Shown: one piece after another, positions 54,079 to 61,739 of the stretch
Numbering within the stretch: the first letter of the stretch is position 1
How the letters are laid out: every line of letters begins with the position of its first letter
Origin: Microbacterium sp. SORGH_AS_1204
GTDB taxonomy: Bacteria > Actinomycetota > Actinomycetes > Actinomycetales > Microbacteriaceae
Direction: 5' to 3'
Assembly: GCF_030818935.1 (NCBI RefSeq)
Contig: NZ_JAUTBD010000001.1
Span: forward strand, 930,001-994,000
DNA length: 64,000 bases
Made by a program: the position numbers and the translations under genes
The notes under the pieces: generated by a model
What the model saw: the letters and a program-made list of their open reading frames with translations, nothing else
Databases searched by the model: none
What the model was told of the DNA's origin: nothing

Positions 54079-54090
54079 TCGGGCCGGGGT

Positions 54091-54131
54091 TGTCTCGACA
54101 TCGAAGGGACAGATCTCTTGATGTCGAGACA
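54091..54131. promoter_or_regulatory. Perfect 12-bp inverted repeat upstream of mqo
   Basis: tgtctcgacatc and gatgtcgagaca are exact reverse complements separated by 17 nt. The right arm ends 16 nt before the mqo -10 box, so it overlaps the expected -35 region and fits an operator for repressor or activator binding. No T run follows, so it is less likely to be a terminator. Confidence 0.6.
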
Positions 54132-54147
54132 CCTCACGGCTCGCACC

Positions 54148-54159
54148 TAGAATCGTCGG
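54148..54159 (+). promoter_or_regulatory. Leaderless -10 element of mqo
   Basis: TAGAAT (54148-54153) is followed by 6 nt and the GTG start at 54160. Confidence 0.65.
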
Positions 54160-55632
54160 GTGACTGAAAACGTCGATGTTCTCCTCATCGGTGGCGGCAT
54201 CATGTCCGCCACGCTCGGCACTCTGCTGAAGGACCTGCAGCCCGATCTCAAGATCGCCGTGCTGGAACGCCTGAGCGATGTCGCGCAGGAGAGCTCGAAC
54301 GCCTGGAACAACGCCGGCACCGGTCACGCCGCTCTCTGCGAGCTGAACTACACGCCCGAGGCGAAAGACGGCTCGATCGATCCCGCGAAGGCGGTGACGA
54401 TCAACGAGCAGTTCCAGCAGAGCCGCCAGCTCTGGGCCTCGCTCGTAGCCGAGGGGGTGCTCGACGAGCCGTCGACGTTCATCAACGCCACCCCCCACAT
54501 GACATTCGTGCGCGGCGAGAAAGACGTGGCCTTCCTCCGCAAGCGCTACGAGATCCTGCGGCAGCAGCCGCTGTTCGCGGGGATCGAGTACAGCGAGGAC
54601 TCCCGTGTCATCAACCAGTGGGCGCCGTTGCTCATGCAGAAGCGACGCAAGGGCGAGCCCTTCGCCGCCACACGTGTTCCCGCCGGCACCGACGTGGACT
54701 TCGGTTCGTTGACCCGTCAGCTGTTCTCCAACCTGCGCGAGAAGGGCGTCGATGTCGCGACCAATCACGACGTCAAGAAGCTGAAGAAGAAGAAGGACGG
54801 AACCTGGGAGGTCTCGTACCGCCACGTCATCGGCGGCACCCCCGGCTCGATCAACGCGAAGTTCGTCTTCGTCGGCGCCGGCGGATGGGCTCTCAAGCTC
54901 CTGCAGCGTTCGGGCATCCCCGAGATCAAGGGGTACGGCGTCTTCCCCATCGGCGGCCAATGGCTGAAGACCTCGAACCCCGACATCGTCGCCCAGCACC
55001 GCGCCAAGGTGTATTCGCAGGCGTCCGTGGGCGCTCCGCCCATGTCGGTGCCGCACCTCGACACGCGCGTCATCGACGGCGAGTCGTCGCTGCTGTTCGG
55101 ACCGTTCGCGACCTTCAGCCCCAAGTTCCTCAAGAACGGCTCGATGCTCGACATCGTCACCCAGGTGCGTCTGCACAACATCTTCCCGATGCTCAAGGTC
55201 GCCGTCGACAACCCGGGTCTGATCAAGTACCTCGTGAGCGAGCTGCTCAAAACGCACCCCAAGAAGGTCGACAGCCTGCGCGACTTCATGCCCACCGCCA
55301 AGGACGACGACTGGGAGCTGCTGGATGCCGGTCAGCGCGCCCAGGTCATGAAGCGCGACAAGGCGAAGGGCGGTGTGCTGCAGTTCGGCACCGAGGTGAT
55401 CACGTCCGAGGATCGCTCCATCGCCGGGCTCCTCGGTGCCTCGCCGGGCGCGTCGACGGCCGTGTCGATCATGCTCGGCCTGATCAAGACGTGCTTCCCC
55501 GAGCGCATGGGGGAGTGGGAGCCGCGCCTGCGCGAGCTCATCCCCAGCTACGGCGAGACGCTCAACACGCAGCCCGAGATGGCTCGTCGAGAGCTGGATG
55601 CCACGGCACGCGCGCTCGCGATCAACCCCTGA
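54160..55632 (+). CDS. mqo: Malate:quinone oxidoreductase
   Basis: A 490-residue FAD protein, membrane-associated, that oxidises malate to oxaloacetate and passes electrons to the quinone pool. The N-terminal FAD motif LLIGGGIMSATLGTLL is at residues 8-23, followed by QESSNAWNNAGTGHAALCEL, the Mqo signature, and the C-terminal VLQFGTEVITSEDRSIAGLL then GASPGAST. GTG start directly after a leaderless promoter with an inverted repeat. It is followed after 7 nt by tdk. Confidence 0.95.
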   Translation: MTENVDVLLIGGGIMSATLGTLLKDLQPDLKIAVLERLSDVAQESSNAWNNAGTGHAALCELNYTPEAKDGSIDPAKAVTINEQFQQSRQLWASLVAEGVLDEPSTFINATPHMTFVRGEKDVAFLRKRYEILRQQPLFAGIEYSEDSRVINQWAPLLMQKRRKGEPFAATRVPAGTDVDFGSLTRQLFSNLREKGVDVATNHDVKKLKKKKDGTWEVSYRHVIGGTPGSINAKFVFVGAGGWALKLLQRSGIPEIKGYGVFPIGGQWLKTSNPDIVAQHRAKVYSQASVGAPPMSVPHLDTRVIDGESSLLFGPFATFSPKFLKNGSMLDIVTQVRLHNIFPMLKVAVDNPGLIKYLVSELLKTHPKKVDSLRDFMPTAKDDDWELLDAGQRAQVMKRDKAKGGVLQFGTEVITSEDRSIAGLLGASPGASTAVSIMLGLIKTCFPERMGEWEPRLRELIPSYGETLNTQPEMARRELDATARALAINP

Positions 55633-55639
55633 GGCCCGC

Positions 55640-56245
55640 GTGGCGAAGCTGTACTTCCGCTACGGGGCGATGAACTCGGGCAAGTCGACGGCCCTCCTGC
55701 AGGCGGCGTACAACTACGAGGAGCGAGGACAGCGCGTGCTGCTCGCGAAGCCCGAGATCGACACCAAGGGCGCCGATCAGATCGAGAGCCGCCTCGGCGT
55801 CGCCCGGCCTGTCGACTTCCTCGTCGGGGCCGACGACGATCTGCGCGCCGTCTTCCAGGCCGCCGCGGGCCACGCGCCCGTGGCATGCCTGCTGGTCGAC
55901 GAGGCGCAGTTCTTCACCCCGGCGCAGGTGGACGACCTGCTGCGCATCGCCGTGCTCGACGGCATCCCGGTCCTCGCGTACGGCATCCGCACCGATTTCC
56001 GCACCGAGGCCTTCCCGGGGTCGGCGCGCCTGCTCGAGATCGCGCACAGCCTCGAAGAGCTCAAGACCATCTGCCGGTGCGGACGCAAGGCCATCTTCAA
56101 TGCCCGGCTGGTCGGCGGACGTTTCGTCTTCGACGGCGATCAGGTCGCCATCGACGAGGGGCAGATCCAGGGCGAGGTCACCTACGAGTCGATGTGCGCG
56201 GTCTGCTACCTGCGCGAGTCCGGCGGGCGGCTCGACGGGCGCTGA
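55640..56245 (+). CDS. tdk: Thymidine kinase, type II
   Basis: A 201-residue zinc-containing thymidine kinase that salvages thymidine with ATP. The P-loop GAMNSGKST is at residues 9-17, the Walker B-like LLVDEAQFF near residues 87-95, and the zinc cysteines in CRCGRKA and MCAVCYLR at the C-terminus. GTG at 55640 is chosen as it gives VAKLYFRYGAMNSGK. It starts 7 nt after the mqo stop, so they are probably cotranscribed although unrelated. Confidence 0.93.
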   Translation: MAKLYFRYGAMNSGKSTALLQAAYNYEERGQRVLLAKPEIDTKGADQIESRLGVARPVDFLVGADDDLRAVFQAAAGHAPVACLLVDEAQFFTPAQVDDLLRIAVLDGIPVLAYGIRTDFRTEAFPGSARLLEIAHSLEELKTICRCGRKAIFNARLVGGRFVFDGDQVAIDEGQIQGEVTYESMCAVCYLRESGGRLDGR

Positions 56246-56399
56246 GACTCATGATGCCGTCCCCGGGCTCGCCCCGGGGCGCCCACAGACTGACTTGCGC
56301 CACATGTCCGCACGGGATGCCGACCGGTGTGCGTTCGGCGCGAGTCAGCGCCCGACTGTCCGACGATCGGACTCGACCGGCGATGTCGGCGGCGACCGA

Positions 56400-56411
56400 T
56401 AGCCTGAGATC
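56400..56411 (+). promoter_or_regulatory. Leaderless -10 element of galE
   Basis: TAGCCT (56400-56405) lies 6 nt before the ATG at 56412. Confidence 0.6.
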
Positions 56412-57440
56412 ATGCGCGTACTCCTGGCCGGCGGTGCCGGTTACATCGGAACTCACACGGCCGTCGCTCTGCTCGAGGCCGGTCACGACGTCGTCCTTCT
56501 CGACGACCTCTCGGGCACTCACGCCGTCGCCGCCGAGCGCGTCGAGAAGATCACCGGCAAGCCCGCGCCGCTCGTCGTGGGTGACGCGGCCGACGACGCC
56601 GTGGTGGCGCGCGTCTTCGACGAGCACGGCCCGATCGATGCGGTCATCCACCTCGCCGCGTTCAAGGCGGTGGGCGAGTCGACGCAGAAGCCGCTGGCCT
56701 ACTACTCCAACAACCTCGACACCACGTTCGCGCTCCTGCGGGTCGGCATCGACCGCGGCATCCGCTCGTTCGTGTTCTCCAGCACCGGCACGGTCTACTC
56801 CGACCCGGCCGACCTGCCCTTCACCGAAGAATCGACCACGAGCGTCGACCTCTCGAACGCCTACAGCAAGTCCAAGCGCATGAACGAGGTCGTGCTGGCC
56901 GACGTCGCCCGTGTGAACCCCGGCCTCAACGTCACGGTGCTGCGCTACTTCAACCCGGTGGGTGCACACCCCTCGGGCCTCATCGGCGAAGACCCCGCCG
57001 GCATCCCGAACAACCTCATGCCCTACGTCTCGCGCGTCGCCATCGGCACACTCGATGAGATCGGCGTCTTCGGCGCCGACTACGACACCCCCGACGGCAC
57101 GGGATTGCGCGACTACATCCACGTCGTCGACCTCGCCGAGGGGCACGTGGCGGCGCTCGAACAGGCGCAGCCCGGGCACCAGGTGTTCAACCTCGGCACG
57201 GGACGCCCGGTCAGCGTGCTCGAGCTGGTGGCGTCGTTCGAGAAGGCCGTCGGTCACGAGCTGCCCAAGAAGATCCTCGACCGTCGTCCGGGTGACGTCG
57301 CCGCAACGTATTGCGACCCCGCGAAGGCGGGGGAGGTGCTCGGATGGCGCACGCGGCTCACCATCGACGACGCGTGCCGCGACTACTGGAACTGGCAGAC
57401 CACCAACCCCGCCGGTTACGCCACCGCAGCCGACGCCTGA
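56412..57440 (+). CDS. galE: UDP-glucose 4-epimerase
   Basis: A 342-residue extended SDR protein that interconverts UDP-glucose and UDP-galactose with bound NAD. The NAD motif GGAGYIG is at residues 7-13, the catalytic Ser is in FSSTGTVYSDP and the YxxxK pair in NAYSKSKRMNE. TGLRDYIHVVDLAEGHVAAL and GTGRPVSVLELV complete the family pattern. Leaderless ATG start. The downstream GntR regulator is 64 nt away. Confidence 0.95.
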   Translation: MRVLLAGGAGYIGTHTAVALLEAGHDVVLLDDLSGTHAVAAERVEKITGKPAPLVVGDAADDAVVARVFDEHGPIDAVIHLAAFKAVGESTQKPLAYYSNNLDTTFALLRVGIDRGIRSFVFSSTGTVYSDPADLPFTEESTTSVDLSNAYSKSKRMNEVVLADVARVNPGLNVTVLRYFNPVGAHPSGLIGEDPAGIPNNLMPYVSRVAIGTLDEIGVFGADYDTPDGTGLRDYIHVVDLAEGHVAALEQAQPGHQVFNLGTGRPVSVLELVASFEKAVGHELPKKILDRRPGDVAATYCDPAKAGEVLGWRTRLTIDDACRDYWNWQTTNPAGYATAADA

Positions 57441-57504
57441 CCATCGACGCGCAGGGTGGTGGGGCCTGGCCGCATCGCCCCGTCCGGTTGCGAAGGGGGG
57501 ATAC

Positions 57505-58245
57505 ATGGCCGACACCGCACCACGGGCCTGGCAGATCGTTCTCGAGCGCATCGAGAGCGACCTGCGCGACGGACGCCTTGCTCCGGGCGACCGCCTGACG
57601 CCCGAGCGTGAGCTGGCCGCTCAGCTGGGCGTCGGCCGGTCCAGCGTGCGGGAGGCGATCCGCGTTCTCGAGGTGCTGGGAGTCGTGCGCACGGCGACCG
57701 GCTCCGGGCCGTCGGCGGGAGCGATGATCGTCACCACGCCCCGCGGCGGTCTCGCCGCTTTCCTGCGCCTGCAGGTGGCGGCCAACGGGTTCCCGTTGGT
57801 CGATGTCGTCCGCACCCGCATCGTGCTGGAGTGCGATGTCGCCGAGCGTCTCGCGCAGTCCGACGCCGATCTCGCCGGCATCCACGACATCCTCGCGGCG
57901 ATGGATGCCGCCGACCTCACCCCCGAAGAATTCCTCGCTCTCGACGCGCGCTTCCACCAGGCACTCGCCGAGGTGTCGGGCAACGTCGTGATCTCGGCGA
58001 TGATGGCGGGTCTGCGCAATTCCATCGAGAGCTATACGAGTGCGGGCGCCGCCCGCCTCGACGCGTGGCCACGCGTCGCCGAGCGATTGCGGCGCGAGCA
58101 TCGGCATATCGTCGATGCGGTGTCACGGGGCGAGGTCGACGAGGCCCGCGAGGCCGTCCGCGCTCACATCACCGACTACTACACCGAGGTGGCGGAGGCA
58201 CTGCGTTCGATGGATGCGGTCCCCGACGCCGGCCCCACCGTCTGA
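57505..58245 (+). CDS. GntR family regulator, FadR/FCD subgroup
   Basis: A 246-residue regulator. The winged helix (residues 12-75) shows LAPGDRLTPERELAAQLGVG then RSSVREAIRVLEVLG, the GntR signature. The C-terminal all-helical FCD domain includes RFHQALAEVSGNVVISAMMA and HRHIVDAVSRGEVDEAREAV, with His residues that usually bind a metal. A strong ribosome binding site aagggggg precedes ATG. The siderophore-interacting protein gene follows after 9 nt. Effector is unknown. Confidence 0.92.
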   Translation: MADTAPRAWQIVLERIESDLRDGRLAPGDRLTPERELAAQLGVGRSSVREAIRVLEVLGVVRTATGSGPSAGAMIVTTPRGGLAAFLRLQVAANGFPLVDVVRTRIVLECDVAERLAQSDADLAGIHDILAAMDAADLTPEEFLALDARFHQALAEVSGNVVISAMMAGLRNSIESYTSAGAARLDAWPRVAERLRREHRHIVDAVSRGEVDEAREAVRAHITDYYTEVAEALRSMDAVPDAGPTV

Positions 58246-58254
58246 GGAGCATCC

Positions 58255-59076
58255 GTGACCGATCGACCCGTGCGCCCGCCGCGGCCCCAGCACGTTCTGC
58301 ACGTCGTTTCGACCGAGCAGCTGAGCCCGCACCTCGTGCGCATCCGCGCGCGCGGGGAAGACCTCTCCGCCTTCCGCGACAGCCCCCACACCGACAAGTA
58401 CGTCAAGATCACGTTCGCGAAAGCCGAGCTCGGGCTCGAGCCGCCGTACGACCTCGCCGCGCTACGCGAGACGCTTCGCCCCGCCGACCTCCCCGTGACC
58501 CGCACGTATACGGTGCGAGCGGTGGACGGCGATGTGCTCACGATCGACTTCGTCGTGCACGGCGACGAGGGTCTCGCGGGCCCCTGGGCCGCACGTGCGC
58601 AGGTGGGGGACCGGCTCGTCGTGTCGTCACCGGGAGGAGCATACGCTCCCGACCCGTCGGCCGCCTGGCACCTGCTCATCGGCGACGAGTCGGCGATCCC
58701 GGCCATCGCCGCCGCGCTCGAGGCTCTGGCGCCGGATGCCACCGGTGCGGCGTTCCTCGAGGTGCAGAACGCCGACGAGCAGCTCGAACTCACCGCTCCG
58801 GCGGGGGTCGACATCGTGTGGGTTCATCGAGGCGTCGCAGAGGCCGGGGCGACCGCGGTGTTGGCCGACGCGGTGGCCGCGTGGCATCCGCTCGAGGGTC
58901 GAGGGCAGGTGTTCGCGCACGGGGAGCGCGAGAGCATGAAGGCGCTGCGCGACATCGTCTTCACGCGATGGGGATTGCAGCGGGACCAGGTCTCGCTGTC
59001 GGGTTACTGGGCGTACGGTCGCACGGAGGACCGCTTCCAGGCCGAGAAGCGCGAGCCGATCGGGCAGATCCTCTGA
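58255..59076 (+). CDS. Siderophore-interacting protein (ferric-siderophore reductase)
   Basis: A 273-residue SIP family flavoprotein with FAD- and NAD(P)H-binding domains that reduces ferric siderophores to release iron. The FAD region is LPVTRTYTVRAVDGDVLTID then FVVHGDEGLAGPWAARAQVG, followed by GGAYAPDPSAAWHLLIGDES AIPAIAAALE and the C-terminal LSGYWAYGRTEDRF. GTG start 9 nt after the GntR regulator. It is convergent with the HAD gene. No siderophore uptake genes adjoin it in the window. Confidence 0.92.
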   Translation: MTDRPVRPPRPQHVLHVVSTEQLSPHLVRIRARGEDLSAFRDSPHTDKYVKITFAKAELGLEPPYDLAALRETLRPADLPVTRTYTVRAVDGDVLTIDFVVHGDEGLAGPWAARAQVGDRLVVSSPGGAYAPDPSAAWHLLIGDESAIPAIAAALEALAPDATGAAFLEVQNADEQLELTAPAGVDIVWVHRGVAEAGATAVLADAVAAWHPLEGRGQVFAHGERESMKALRDIVFTRWGLQRDQVSLSGYWAYGRTEDRFQAEKREPIGQIL

Positions 59077-59084
59077 GACCCCGC

Positions 59085-59125
59085 CCGGCGCCTGGATCTC
59101 CCGGATCGAGCTCGACGGGCGCCGG
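59085..59125. terminator. Convergent terminator between SIP and HAD genes
   Basis: ccggcgcc and ggcgccgg pair around a 25-nt loop in the 61-bp gap between the two stops, suitable for both directions. Confidence 0.5.
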
Positions 59126-59137
59126 CAGGGGGTGTGC

Positions 59138-59917
59138 TCAGGCCTCGGTACGCTCCGGCAGGGTCGGCAGCAGCTTCTCGAGGAACGTCGCGGTGTCTTC
59201 CCAGCCGTGGACGGCCTGGCACTCCACGCCCATCGCGAGCACGGGGTAGTCGTTGCCGTCGGGGTCGAGGCGGTCGCCGACGAAGAGCATGTCGTCGAGC
59301 GGGATTCCCGTGGCTTCGGCGAGCTTGTTCATGCCGTAGGCCTTGTCGATGCCGCGGTGGGTGATGTCGACCGAGGTCGAGCCGCCGGAGCGGACCTCGA
59401 GGTCCGGGATGCGTGCTGCGACGGCCTCGCGGAGGCTGTTCTTCTTCTCGCCCGTCGGGTCCCACGCCATCTTGGCGTCGAGGGGAGCCGACTGACCGAG
59501 AGCGGAGAACGTGATCTGCGAGCCGCGATCCTCGAGGATGTCGCCCCACGGTTCGGCTTCCCACAGCCCCAGCCGCTCGGCTTCTTCTCGGACGGCGGTG
59601 AGGGCGCGCTGCTTCTCATCGTCGGTCAGGGAGTGGGCGTAGACGGTCTGCACACCGTCGCGGGTGAGACGGTAGTACTGCGTGCCGCACGTGGGCATCA
59701 GGTGGAATCGCGAGAGCACCTCGGGCGCCGCCTCGGGAAGACGCTCGACCACCTGTGAGCGGAACTGCTGCAGCTGGCCGCCCGAGATGATTGCGACCTC
59801 GACGCGTTCTGCGAGGGCCAGCAGCAGCTCACCGATGCGGGGGTCGATGGCCGACTTCGACGGTGCGAGGGTGTCGTCGAGGTCGAAGGCGACGAGGCGG
59901 GGCGAGGCGTCGGACAC
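59138..59917 (-). CDS. HAD-IIB family phosphatase
   Basis: A 259-residue HAD hydrolase with the type IIB cap. The nucleophile and acid are Asp12 and Asp14 (AFDLDDTLAPS), the second motif is IISGGQLQQF, and VDITHRGIDKAYGMNKLAEA then LDDMLFVGDRLDPDGNDYPV contains the Lys and acidic metal residues. The pattern is close to phosphomannomutase/trehalose or sucrose phosphatase-like HADs. GTG start at 59917. The exact sugar phosphate is unknown. The IS copy 2 lies 190 bp upstream. Confidence 0.9.
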   Translation of the reverse strand: MSDASPRLVAFDLDDTLAPSKSAIDPRIGELLLALAERVEVAIISGGQLQQFRSQVVERLPEAAPEVLSRFHLMPTCGTQYYRLTRDGVQTVYAHSLTDDEKQRALTAVREEAERLGLWEAEPWGDILEDRGSQITFSALGQSAPLDAKMAWDPTGEKKNSLREAVAARIPDLEVRSGGSTSVDITHRGIDKAYGMNKLAEATGIPLDDMLFVGDRLDPDGNDYPVLAMGVECQAVHGWEDTATFLEKLLPTLPERTEA

Positions 59918-60107
59918 GGTGCTCCTGGAGGTCTCGGGTTCGTGGTGCGATCATCCCCCGTCGGGGCGTGCACGGCGCGGGCCGCTGACGGCCCACGACG
60001 ATTCTACGGGGGCGCGTTGCGCGTGTTCGCCGGAGTGCGTTCACTGCGGTGCGGGGGCGAGTGCGGCCCGGTCGGGCGGCGGCGACTGCCGGTGATCCGA
60101 CATCTGT

Positions 60108-61347
60108 GGGTTATAGGTCAGGAATAGTGGATGAATCCTCGATCTAGCCGCGTGATTCCGGGGTAGAACGGGGATCGGTATGGTCCGCGACCCTTAGTCG
60201 TGGACCTTCCCTCGAATCAGGGCTCGTGCGTGGTATGCGGGTCGAAGCTGGTGAAGAACGGACGACACCCCTCAGGAACGCAGCGGTGGCGGTGCCGGCC
60301 GTGCGGGTCCTCCACTATCCGTCGGCGCCCTGACGTTACCCGCCGCGAACAGCTGCACCGGTTCCTGACCTGGCTGATGGGCAAGGCCTCACAGGCCGAG
60401 CTCGCCAGCTCCCGCAGCGCCCGCTCGTTCCGTCGCGACACCGCGTGGTGCTGGGCCCTCGAGCCGCGCCTGCCCGTCACAGGCGAAGTACACGAGGTGA
60501 TCCTGGTCGATGGGATCTGGATCGAAACGTGGTGTCTACTCATCGCCCTCACCACCACCAACACCGTCGTGGGATGGCAGTGGGCCGCCCGCGAATCGGC
60601 TGCTGCCTGGGGCGCGCTGTTCGAGAGCATTCCCGCCCCGACGGTGGTGGTCACCGACGGCGGCTCCGGGATCCGTTCCGCCCTCGCCCTGCACTGGCCC
60701 GCCACCGCCATCCAACGCTGCATCTTCCACCTGCAGCTGAACGTCACCCGCGAACTGACAAGGAACCCGCGCCTGCGCGCCGGCAAAGACCTGCGCCAGA
60801 TCGCCCTCGCCCTCAGCGGCATCCACACCGTCGACGACGCCATCACCTGGCGCCTCACGCTGGAAGCCTGGTGGAAGACCTACGGGCACCTCCTGCGCGA
60901 ACGCACCCTCTATGACAACGGCCACTTCGGTTACACCCACAAACCGCTCCACAAAGCCTGGGCGATCTTGCACCGCGTCGCCGAGAACGAACACATGTTC
61001 ACCTTCATCCGCCACGACGCCCCGCGCACCACCTCACGCCTCGAAGGACTCAACGCCCAGATCAGGCACCTCCTTCGCCATCACCGGGGCATGCCGATCC
61101 AGCATCAACGCCGCGCCGTCGAATGGTTCCTGCTGCTGCACGAAGTCCCCATCGACCACGCCCACAGCTACGCCCACGCCCCCACAACGCCAACCCCGCA
61201 CGAGGACGCCACCATCGACCTCGAGGACCCCACCCCAACCCTCTACGACAACGGCCTCGACGCCACCGAAGGCCTCTGGCTCAGAACAGGATGGGCAGGA
61301 CGAGGATGACACGCCCGACCCCATCCACTATTTCTGGCCTATAAGCC
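60108..61347. mobile_element. IS256/IS1249-type insertion sequence, copy 2 (1240 bp, intact)
   Basis: The ends are gggttataggtcag on the left and, inverted, ggcttataggccag on the right. An 8-bp duplication acatctgt flanks the element (60100-60107 and 61348-61355). The insertion lies 24 bp beyond the terminator hairpin of tRNA-Pro. It is nearly identical to copy 1 and in the opposite orientation, about 24 kb away. Confidence 0.95.
60200..61309 (+). CDS. IS256 family, IS1249-group transposase
   Basis: A 369-residue DDE transposase. The N-terminal zinc ribbon is CVVCGSK followed by WRCRPCGSS; the helix-turn-helix follows. The catalytic residues are the Asp in VILVDGIWIE (near residue 103), the Asp in VVVTDGGSGIRSAL (near residue 155) and the Glu in SRLEGLNAQIRH (near residue 283). 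GTG start at 60200, with the natural stop 38 nt before the right end. All motifs are intact, so this copy can probably transpose, and could act on copy 1 ends in trans. Confidence 0.95.
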   Translation: MDLPSNQGSCVVCGSKLVKNGRHPSGTQRWRCRPCGSSTIRRRPDVTRREQLHRFLTWLMGKASQAELASSRSARSFRRDTAWCWALEPRLPVTGEVHEVILVDGIWIETWCLLIALTTTNTVVGWQWAARESAAAWGALFESIPAPTVVVTDGGSGIRSALALHWPATAIQRCIFHLQLNVTRELTRNPRLRAGKDLRQIALALSGIHTVDDAITWRLTLEAWWKTYGHLLRERTLYDNGHFGYTHKPLHKAWAILHRVAENEHMFTFIRHDAPRTTSRLEGLNAQIRHLLRHHRGMPIQHQRRAVEWFLLLHEVPIDHAHSYAHAPTTPTPHEDATIDLEDPTPTLYDNGLDATEGLWLRTGWAGRG

Positions 61348-61370
61348 ACATCTGTTGCCTGGACGAACAG

Positions 61371-61398
61371 CGAGACCCCGTCCGGAGGCGGGGTCTCG
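61371..61398 (-). terminator. Terminator of tRNA-Pro
   Basis: Arms cgagaccccg and cggggtctcg are a perfect 10-bp stem with an 8-nt loop, 44 nt past the tRNA 3' end. A second stem, ggaacc with ggttcc (61405-61433), lies between. Confidence 0.7.
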
Positions 61399-61442
61399 CT
61401 GTGTGGAACCGCCGTCCTCCGAGGAGGGGTTCCATGTCTTAT

Positions 61443-61519
61443 TGGTCGGGGTGACAGGATTTGAACCTGCGGCCTCGTCGTCCCGAACGACGCGCGCTAC
61501 CAAGCTGCGCCACACCCCG
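61443..61519 (-). tRNA. tRNA-Pro (CGG anticodon)
   Basis: On the minus strand CGGGGTG pairs with CACCCCG, with CCA encoded at the 3' end. The anticodon arm cgtcg-ttCGGga-cgacg gives anticodon CGG (codon CCG). The T arm ggttcaaatcc is normal. A TAGACT -10-like box lies about 14 nt upstream. The length of 77 nt is typical. Confidence 0.97.
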
Positions 61520-61633
61520 TGGCAACTTGAAAAGTCTACCCTGTTCCGGGCCGTGTTCCGAACCGGGGGTCGGTTCGGGCGCGTCGCGGCAACGGATGCC
61601 GCTGGGTAGCCCGGCGCGAAGACCCGCGTGCCG

Positions 61634-61688
61634 CCCACCCGCGGCGGTCCTCCGCACATTCCGGAGTGGCGGGATCGCCGCGGGTGGG
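61634..61688. terminator. 13-bp perfect stem after the surface protein gene
   Basis: cccacccgcggcg (61634-61646) and cgccgcgggtggg (61676-61688) are perfectly complementary, with a smaller tccg/cgga stem in the loop. It lies 51 nt past the surface-protein stop. Probably a terminator, although no T run is present. Confidence 0.55.
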
Positions 61689-61739
61689 GTGAGTGCGCGG
61701 CCGCCGGGGAAGGCGAGCGTCGCGTGCGGCCTGCAGAGA

